Source: a bacterium
GTDB taxonomy: Bacteria; Latescibacterota; Latescibacteria; Latescibacterales; Latescibacteraceae
Direction: 5' to 3'
NCBI GenBank assembly: GCA_021372535.1
Contig: JAJFUH010000081.1
Coordinates: forward strand, 1-20,838
Length of the DNA stretch: 20,838 nt
Position 1 is the first letter of the stretch, and every line of letters begins with the position of its first letter. Under the pieces are notes generated by a model. The model ran no database searches and was not told the origin of the DNA. It saw only the letters and a list, made by a program, of their open reading frames with translations. Positions 15,534 through 20,838 of this stretch are shown piece by piece. A program made the translations under genes and the position numbers.

Positions 15534-16461
15534 AAGCGTTCCTGTTCTTGGAATATGTGTGCTTTTTTTAATAGGCGGCTGCAAAAACGGAAACGAGCAG
15601 GCATTCACCGGATCGGGGACATTCGAGGCAACCAAAGTGCTCGTGAGCTCTCAGTCGGCTGGTGAACTTAAAGGTGTATTCTTCGAGGAAGGGGATCTTG
15701 TCGCCAAAGACAAAACCCTTGCGGAGACAGATGTGGAAAACCTCCGGCTCCAGCGCAATGTAACCGCCGCGAGCCTCGATGAACTCGAATGGAATACGAA
15801 AACATCCGATCGTGAAATTGCCGCGGCTACGGAGCAGGTTACCCAGGCTTCGGCGACGCTCGATAACACACGTAGAACACGCGACCGTCTCGCCAGTCTT
15901 TTCGAGCAGGGAGCAGCAACCCGTGAAACTCTCGATAAAGCCGAGACCGAGCTTACGGTTGCTGCATCACGGCTTAAAGCTGCGGAAAACCAACTTGCCG
16001 GATTCAAGGCCAAAAAGGAAACTATTAAAGCGGGCATGGAAAGAGTCAATGCCAGCCTCAAGCTCCTCGATTATCAGATAGAAAAAGGAACGGTCGTCAC
16101 CCCCCTGGATGGTGTCATTATCGAAAAATATGTGGAACAGGGAGAGCTGGCCAATCCGGGAACACCGATCTGCTCGATTGCCGACCTGTCCTCGATGTGG
16201 CTTACCATCTATGTGAGCGAGCCGATGCTCGGATTGATAAAGATCGGTTCAAAAGCGAAGCTCCGGATAGACTCCCACCCCGATAGAACCTTCGACGGCA
16301 CCGTGACATGGATATCGGAGGAAGCGGAATTCACCCCGAAAAACGTACAGACAAAAGAGTCGAGGGTTGAGCTCGTATATGCCGTCAAGATAACCGTGGA
16401 CAACAGCGCCGGGATATTCAAGATCGGCATGCCCGCCGATGCCTATATTGAGGGATTGTGA
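15526..16461 (+). CDS. HlyD-family periplasmic adaptor lipoprotein (YbhG-like)
   Basis: A 311-residue protein starting MNKSVPVLGICVLFLIGGC. The lipobox LIGGC predicts lipidation at Cys19 and anchoring in the inner membrane. A first barrel-sandwich (lipoyl-like) half lies at about 40-65 (SAGELKGVFFEEGDLVAK). A long coiled-coil hairpin spans about 65-175, the second sandwich half is TVVTPLDGVIIEKYVEQGE near 187-205, and a beta-barrel domain ends in KIGMPADAYIEG. This is the membrane-fusion protein of the tripartite pump, bridging the permease and TolC. GGGAGGA lies six bases before the ATG. The length is close to E. coli YbhG. The start overlaps the TolC gene, indicating coupled translation. 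Confidence 0.87.
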   Translation: MNKSVPVLGICVLFLIGGCKNGNEQAFTGSGTFEATKVLVSSQSAGELKGVFFEEGDLVAKDKTLAETDVENLRLQRNVTAASLDELEWNTKTSDREIAAATEQVTQASATLDNTRRTRDRLASLFEQGAATRETLDKAETELTVAASRLKAAENQLAGFKAKKETIKAGMERVNASLKLLDYQIEKGTVVTPLDGVIIEKYVEQGELANPGTPICSIADLSSMWLTIYVSEPMLGLIKIGSKAKLRIDSHPDRTFDGTVTWISEEAEFTPKNVQTKESRVELVYAVKITVDNSAGIFKIGMPADAYIEGL

Positions 16462-16462
16462 T

Positions 16463-17386
16463 ATGGTTGCCGTAACGGTTGAATCCCTTGTCAAGACCTA
16501 CGGGACAATCACCGCGCTCCAAAATCTGTCGTTTGCCGTACAAGAGGCTTCAATGTACGGTATTATCGGTCCGGACGGCGCCGGTAAAACCACTTTCATG
16601 CGCATTGCTTCCTGCCTGCTTTTCCAGAGCTCCGGAACAGTGACAGTCGGCGGATTCGACACGCTCACCGGAGCAACGAAGGTAAAACGGATCATCGGCT
16701 ACATGCCCCAGCGTTTCAGCCTTTACCAGGACCTCAGCGTATGGGAAAATCTCGTCTTCTTCGCCGATCTGTTCGGCGTTTCCGGGAATGAGCGCCGCAG
16801 ACGTATCGATGAGCTTCTTTCGTTCTCACGGCTGGGGCCGTTTGTCAAAAGGCGGGCAGGACAGCTCTCCGGCGGCATGAAACAGAAGCTTGCCCTGTCG
16901 TGCACACTCATCCACAAACCGGAAGTCCTTTTCCTCGACGAGCCTACGACGGGAGTCGATCCGGTGTCGCGACGTGAGTTCTGGGAAATTCTGGCAAGCC
17001 TTAAAAGCTCGGGAACCACTATTATCGTATCGACACCTTACATGGACGAGGCGGCGCGCTGCGACCGTGTCGGGCTCATTCTCGGCGGCGTTCTCATCCG
17101 GGAGGGAACGCCCGATTCATTCCCTGCCCACTTCAAAAACGAGTTGCTCGCGGTGCGCGGTGCGGATATCGTGCGGATGACAAGAAAGCTCGTTTTCCCC
17201 GATATCGTGCTCGATGTCAGTACGTTCGGTGACCGCATGCACCTGACAGTCGGAGATGCCGAAGCTGCGATCCCGGTTATCGTTGAATTTCTGAAAGAGC
17301 GCTCGATTACGAACGTGACGGTCGAGCGTATCGAACCTTCGATTGAAGATGTATTTGTGGAGCACATGGTGATACATGGGAAATGA
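16463..17386 (+). CDS. ABC transporter ATPase 1 (equivalent to the N-terminal half of YbhF)
   Basis: A 307-residue cytoplasmic ATPase. Walker A is GPDGAGKT (36-43), the Q-loop region is YMPQRFSLY, the signature is LSGGMKQ (135-141), and Walker B is VLFLDEP (155-161). The switch region reads VSTPYMDEA (189-197), so the usual histidine is replaced by Pro192. From memory, the N-terminal half of E. coli YbhF likewise has WSTSYLDEA without histidine and GPDGAGKT in Walker A. A C-terminal extension of about 80 residues ends in IEDVFVEHM, as in drug-exporter ATPases. I start at the ATG at 16463, one base after the adaptor's stop and seven bases after GAGGGA. It overlaps the next ATPase gene by 11 bases. 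Confidence 0.85.
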   Translation: MVAVTVESLVKTYGTITALQNLSFAVQEASMYGIIGPDGAGKTTFMRIASCLLFQSSGTVTVGGFDTLTGATKVKRIIGYMPQRFSLYQDLSVWENLVFFADLFGVSGNERRRRIDELLSFSRLGPFVKRRAGQLSGGMKQKLALSCTLIHKPEVLFLDEPTTGVDPVSRREFWEILASLKSSGTTIIVSTPYMDEAARCDRVGLILGGVLIREGTPDSFPAHFKNELLAVRGADIVRMTRKLVFPDIVLDVSTFGDRMHLTVGDAEAAIPVIVEFLKERSITNVTVERIEPSIEDVFVEHMVIHGK

Positions 17387-18116
17387 CTACGTTATAGAAG
17401 CTTACGAGCTCACGAGGAAATTCGGCAGGTTCACCGCTGTGGACAGTGTCACCTTTACCGTCGAAAAGGGCGAAGTATTCGGTTTTCTTGGAGCAAACGG
17501 CGCAGGGAAGTCCACAACAATACGCATGCTGACCGGGATACTCACTCCCTCCGGCGGCAGGGGAACCGTCGCAGGATTCGACATCCTCCGCGAGCAGGAA
17601 AATATACGCCGTCATATCGGATATATGTCCCAGAAATTCAGCCTCTATGAGGATCTCACGGTCGAGGAAAACCTCGCTTTTTACGGCGGCGTGTACGGCA
17701 TGTCATCGAATGAGATGAGCAAAGCGAGGGAACAGCTCTACGACCGTCTCGGGATTTCCATATCGCTGAGCAGACGGCTCGTATCGTCCATTCCCCTCGG
17801 GTGGAAGCAGCGGACATCCCTTGCATGCGCGATCCAGCACAATCCACGGGTTCTCTTTCTCGATGAGCCGACAGGCGGGGTCGATCCGGTCAGCCGCAGG
17901 GCCTTCTGGGATATCATCTATGACCTTTCTGAAATGGGCGTGACCGTGTTCGTAACCACCCATTACATGGACGAGGCGGAATACTGCGGCCGTATTTCGA
18001 TCATGCATGCCGGAAGAATCCTCTCCATAGGGAGCCCGGATGACCTCAAACAGCAGTTCGGAAAGAAAACCATCGAGGATATATTCGTTTATCTCGTGCG
18101 GAATGCCGGAGAATAA
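17376..18116 (+). CDS. ABC transporter ATPase 2 (equivalent to the C-terminal half of YbhF)
   Basis: A 246-residue cytoplasmic ATPase. Walker A is GANGAGKS (39-46), the Q-loop is YMSQKFSLY, Walker B is VLFLDEP (159-165), and the switch is VTTHYMDEA with His196. The signature is IPLGWKQR near 139-146 in place of LSGGQ; E. coli YbhF's C-terminal half has LPLGFKQR, so this degeneracy is a family trait. The first ATPase has the opposite pattern, suggesting that the two form a heterodimer with one working site. Start and stop overlap with the upstream gene indicates coupled translation. E. coli encodes the pair as one fused protein. Confidence 0.86.
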   Translation: MGNDYVIEAYELTRKFGRFTAVDSVTFTVEKGEVFGFLGANGAGKSTTIRMLTGILTPSGGRGTVAGFDILREQENIRRHIGYMSQKFSLYEDLTVEENLAFYGGVYGMSSNEMSKAREQLYDRLGISISLSRRLVSSIPLGWKQRTSLACAIQHNPRVLFLDEPTGGVDPVSRRAFWDIIYDLSEMGVTVFVTTHYMDEAEYCGRISIMHAGRILSIGSPDDLKQQFGKKTIEDIFVYLVRNAGE

Positions 18117-18121
18117 AAACG

Positions 18122-18162
18122 CTCCTCCTTTCTGTCTGTATTCGCGAGATTTAAGACAGGGG
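18122..18162 (+). other. Possible interrupted stem-loop between ATPase and permease genes
   Basis: GCTCC and CTGTCT on the left can pair with AGACAG and GGAGC on the right, with a six-base bulge on the left arm. It sits in the 88-base gap of the operon. It might adjust the ratio of ATPase to permease mRNA, but the pairing is weak. Confidence 0.25.
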
Positions 18163-18204
18163 AGCCCGAAGGAAAGATAACGGAGAGAAACGGAAGGAAC
18201 AGGA

Positions 18205-19332
18205 ATGTTCAGAAGAATCAGGGCGATCATCATCAAGGAATTCTACCATATTGTCCGTGATCCGCGCTCTCTGGCAATCATTTTTGCCATGCCGGTGCTC
18301 ATGGTTCTGCTCTACGGGCATGCGCTCAACATGGACATCACCAATATCGCCATAGGGGTGATCGATTATGATCACAGTGACGAGTCACGGGCGCTCCTCA
18401 GGGATTTCACTTCTTCAAAATACTTCGATATCAGATATCATTTACGGGACCGGGATGAAATCGAAGCCCTCATGCGTAAAGGTGAAATTAAAGCGGCAGT
18501 CGTCATTCCCAAAGGTTTTGGCAATGACCGCGCCACAAAAACCGAAGCCCATGTTCAGCTTATTGTGGATGGTTCCGATCCCACGTTCGGGAACGCATCG
18601 CTCAACTATGCGAACGCGCTCCTCACCATGTATTCCCTGAAAAATTCCCCGTCAGCAGGGGCAGGCCGCGAACTGTCCGTACTCCCGATCGACCTGCAGG
18701 AGCGGTTCCTCTACAATCCCGATCTCAAGGGCGCGAATTTTATTATCCCGGGTCTCGTTGCGGTTATTCTCATGATGGTGTGCGCGCTTCTCACTTCGAT
18801 TACGATATCACGCGAAAAAGAGACGGGGACAATGGCAATACTGCTTGTGTCACCGGTGAGGCCATTGGAAATCATTGTCGGTAAAGTAATACCCTATGTC
18901 TTATTATCGATAGTGGATGCGGTGTTCATCCTCGTGTTCGCAAAGCTTGTGTTCGACATTCCGCTCCATGGGGACCTCGTTCTTCTGGTGGGGCTCAGCG
19001 TTCTTTTTATCTACTGTGCGCTCGGCATCGGCCTGTTCATTTCAAGCGTCGCCCCATCGCAGCAGGTCGCAATGATGGCGGCGCTCGTTGCAACGATTCT
19101 GCCATCGATCATGCTGTCTGGTTTCATTTTCCCCATCTTCAGCATGCCCGCGCCGATAAGGATGCTCTCCTCCATCGTACCGGCAAAATATTACATGATC
19201 ATAATCCGGGGTATTCTGCTCAAATCGAGCACATTTGACATTCTTAAAAACCAGGCGCTCTTTCTCGCCCTGCTCGGAACGTTCTTTTTACTGATCGCCA
19301 CAGTGAGGTTCAAAACAAGGACAAATTCCTGA
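18205..19332 (+). CDS. ABC-2 type permease (YbhS-like)
   Basis: A 375-residue membrane protein. It has an N-terminal helix (about 22-42), a large periplasmic domain (about 43-175), and five further membrane helices. The hallmark cytoplasmic segment ISREKETGTMAILLVSPVRP precedes the core helices, and a YYMIIIRGILLKSS segment near 330 is typical of ABC-2 exporters. The length closely matches E. coli YbhS. It should pair with the second permease as a heterodimer exporting hydrophobic drugs or lipid-like compounds; the substrate is not predictable. AGGAACAGGA lies just before the ATG. The 88-base gap from the ATPase gene is longer than elsewhere in the operon. Confidence 0.87.
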   Translation: MFRRIRAIIIKEFYHIVRDPRSLAIIFAMPVLMVLLYGHALNMDITNIAIGVIDYDHSDESRALLRDFTSSKYFDIRYHLRDRDEIEALMRKGEIKAAVVIPKGFGNDRATKTEAHVQLIVDGSDPTFGNASLNYANALLTMYSLKNSPSAGAGRELSVLPIDLQERFLYNPDLKGANFIIPGLVAVILMMVCALLTSITISREKETGTMAILLVSPVRPLEIIVGKVIPYVLLSIVDAVFILVFAKLVFDIPLHGDLVLLVGLSVLFIYCALGIGLFISSVAPSQQVAMMAALVATILPSIMLSGFIFPIFSMPAPIRMLSSIVPAKYYMIIIRGILLKSSTFDILKNQALFLALLGTFFLLIATVRFKTRTNS

Positions 19333-19448
19333 TTTACGAATGATGATTCACGAATGACGATTTATTAAGGACTATCAAGCTGAAATCGATCTCTGATTCA
19401 GTAGGAATTTATAAATCGTAAATCTAAAATCATAAATCCAAAATCGAC
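19331..19448. repeat. Inverted array of short GATT/AATC repeats between the permease genes
   Basis: The left part has a 14-base unit GATTYACGAATGAY twice (19331-19358), then GATTTATT. The right part has five tandem heptads AATCNNA (19414-19448). The two parts are in opposite sense: ACGATTTAT (19357-19365) and ATAAATCGT (19411-19419) are exact 9-bp complements. It fills most of the 170-base gap between the two permease genes, so it should be transcribed. Confidence 0.6.
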
Positions 19449-19502
19449 GAAAGATACTCCATTCATGACCAGGACTATCGATAATAAAACGAGGGCTATT
19501 GT

Positions 19503-20630
19503 ATGCGAGCTTTGCCTCATATCATAAAAAAAGAATTTCTCCAGCTGGTGCGGACACGGTCTATGATCGCCATCTCTCTCGGAATGCCGTTAATACAGAT
19601 TCTGGTCCTCGGATGGGCGATCTCCACCGATGTGGAACACGTCCCGACCGTGATTGCCGACCTCGACAACTCAGCGACAAGCAGGAGTCTCGTTACCACA
19701 TTCACCAACTCACGGTATCTCGATATCAGCCGCCGGTCAACCGACAGCCGGGAGGTTGCAGACCTTCTCCGTCGCGGTGAAGTCATCATCGGCGTAACCA
19801 TTCCGTCCGATTTCGAGCACGATCTCACTCGCGGCGAACATCCCCGGATATCCGTTACGGCGGATGCACAGAATACCAATGTGGCATTGACCGGCGCTGG
19901 GTATGTCCGCCAGATCATCCTCTCATGGGCTCAGCAGAAACAGGTTACGAATCCGGGAATTCAACTGTCCGGTTCCCGGAGATTCAATTTCATCACAGCC
20001 GACAGCCGGATATGGTACAATCCCGAGATAAAATCGTCATATTACATGGTTCCCGGCATCATGGTCGTGCTCGTCACCATAATAACCATGATGCTCACCG
20101 CAATGTCCATCGTCAGGGAGCGCGAATCGGGAACGCTCGAACAGCTCATGGTCTCGCCGATTACCCGAACCGAGCTCATTCTCGGCAAAACGATACCTTT
20201 CGGAATTATCGGCCTGATGGAGCTCGTCATTTCACTTATCGTCATAAGGGCCGAGTTCCATGTTCCCATTCACGGGTCGCTCGTACAGTTTCTCCTCATG
20301 ACCATGGTCGTTCTTCTATGCACACTGGGTCTCGGCATATTCATATCGACCATAACCACCACACAGCAGCAGGCGCTTTTAACAACATGGTTCTTCAGCG
20401 TTTTCTGTATTCTCATGAGCGGTTTCTTCCTTCCGCTTGAAAACATGCCGAAAATATGGCGGACTCTGACCTACATCAACCCCATCCGGTACTACATGAT
20501 TATCGTGCGGAATCTCTTCCTCAAAGGGGCGGGATTCGCCGAGCTGTGGGAAAATGTCGCGGTGCTTGCGCTGATGGCTGTGGTTATTCTGACAGCTTCC
20601 ATAGCCCGCTTCAGGAAAAAAATGGGGTGA
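19503..20630 (+). CDS. ABC-2 type permease (YbhR-like)
   Basis: A 375-residue membrane protein paralogous to the previous gene product. It has an N-terminal helix (about 20-40), a large periplasmic domain, five more helices, the IVRERESGTLEQLMVSPITR cytoplasmic segment and a YYMIIVRNLFLKGA segment near the C-terminus. This is the standard ABC-2 drug-exporter permease pattern, close in length to E. coli YbhR. GAGGG lies seven bases before the ATG. It is the last gene of the operon, giving regulator, channel, adaptor, two ATPases and two permeases, which is enough for a complete tripartite export pump. Confidence 0.87.
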   Translation: MRALPHIIKKEFLQLVRTRSMIAISLGMPLIQILVLGWAISTDVEHVPTVIADLDNSATSRSLVTTFTNSRYLDISRRSTDSREVADLLRRGEVIIGVTIPSDFEHDLTRGEHPRISVTADAQNTNVALTGAGYVRQIILSWAQQKQVTNPGIQLSGSRRFNFITADSRIWYNPEIKSSYYMVPGIMVVLVTIITMMLTAMSIVRERESGTLEQLMVSPITRTELILGKTIPFGIIGLMELVISLIVIRAEFHVPIHGSLVQFLLMTMVVLLCTLGLGIFISTITTTQQQALLTTWFFSVFCILMSGFFLPLENMPKIWRTLTYINPIRYYMIIVRNLFLKGAGFAELWENVAVLALMAVVILTASIARFRKKMG

Positions 20631-20657
20631 AACAAGTAAAAAAGCGCTGAGGTACTG

Positions 20658-20678
20658 AGACACTTACCTTATAAGTGT
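20658..20678. terminator. Hairpin between the convergent permease and FlgD-Ig genes
   Basis: GACACTTA (20658-20665) and TAAGTGTC (20671-20678) form a perfect 8-bp stem with a five-base loop. It overlaps the stop codon of the minus-strand gene and lies 28 bases after the permease stop. Only a short T run follows on the plus strand (ATTTT). It may serve both convergent genes, but it is weak as a rho-independent terminator. Confidence 0.35.
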
Positions 20679-20838
20679 CATTTTCCGCGTTTCACTCCTC
20701 CCTCCCGCTTCGATACGGTACATGTAGACACCCGAGGCAACATACTGACCTTCATTGTCCACACCGTCCCATGTGACTTCGTGGTGTCCCGCGTTCTGCA
20801 TGTGGTCCTCAAGCACACATACCACGCGGCCCGTGGTG
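20663..20838 (-). CDS. C-terminal fragment of a secreted protein with FlgD-Ig-like / T9SS-type sorting domain
   Basis: The last 57 or so codons of a gene entering from the right edge. They read VTWDGVDNEGQYVASGVYMY followed by RIEAGGRSETRKMTLIR and a TAA stop at 20663-20665. The W-D-G-x-D...G...A-S-G-V-Y-x-Y-R...T-x-K-M-x-L-x-R pattern is the C-terminal FlgD-Ig-like (CHU_C/por-secretion-like) domain. It is common at the ends of exported proteins in FCB-group bacteria, where related domains act in secretion or surface attachment. The main part of the protein, and so its function, is outside the window. The gene is convergent with the efflux operon. Confidence 0.8.

Noticed and set aside
13600-20630. 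The efflux operon as a novel transport system
   Set aside because: Gene content and motifs match the known CecR/YbhGFSR type of ABC-2 tripartite exporter. The split ATPases and added TolC are variations, not a new system.

Overview
The window looks like part of the chromosome of an uncultured Gram-negative bacterium with moderate GC. The Gram-negative assignment rests on a TolC-type outer-membrane channel, a lipobox-bearing periplasmic adaptor, O-antigen-type polymerase and flippase genes, and the C-terminus of a secreted protein ending in a FlgD-Ig-like sorting domain. That last domain, the bacterial NHLRC2-type protein and the dispersed intergenic repeats would fit an FCB-group candidate phylum (for example Latescibacterota or a relative). 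This placement is an inference, not something shown here.

Layout. Positions 1-538 (minus) hold a smg (DUF494) - topA pair, with topA running off the left edge. Positions 1303-9165 are a surface-polysaccharide region: an O-antigen ligase/polymerase (plus), a GT39-type membrane glycosyltransferase (minus), a 633-residue glycosyltransferase with two GT2 domains (minus), a SAM methyltransferase (plus) and a Wzx-type flippase (plus). An unassigned coding remnant lies at 6711-6986, next to a strong palindrome. Positions 9407-13332 (minus) hold three genes: a thioredoxin-NHL-propeller protein of the NHLRC2 type, a 73-residue membrane protein, and a membrane-anchored WG-repeat protein with about ten repeats.

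Positions 13520-20630 (plus) form an efflux operon driven by a good sigma70-type promoter with a palindromic operator. The order is TetR regulator, TolC channel, HlyD adaptor lipoprotein, two ABC ATPases and two ABC-2 permeases. It is the same kind of system as E. coli CecR-YbhG-YbhF-YbhS-YbhR, but the two ATPase halves are separate genes and a TolC gene is included. The two ATPases carry complementary defects: no switch histidine in the first, a degenerate signature in the second. The heterodimer should therefore have one competent and one degenerate ATP site. The right edge (minus) is the C-terminus of a FlgD-Ig-like protein.

The most unusual feature outside the genes is a set of intergenic dispersed repeats. 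A composite unit recurs: a GCGGATT-rich core, then an AGTATaAATAAT box about 70-80 bp later, and usually a CTTCGTGTC/CTTTGTGTC tail. Recognisable copies or parts lie near 1064, 2855, 7842, 9203 and 11741-11870 (inverted). Other elements are a pyrimidine-rich hairpin, a REP-like palindrome and an inverted heptad array between the two permease genes. I see no CRISPR array, tRNA, rRNA, transposase or phage gene, and no convincing new defence or metabolic system. The best leads are the repeat family, the membrane domain shared by two neighbouring genes, and the orphan coding fragment.
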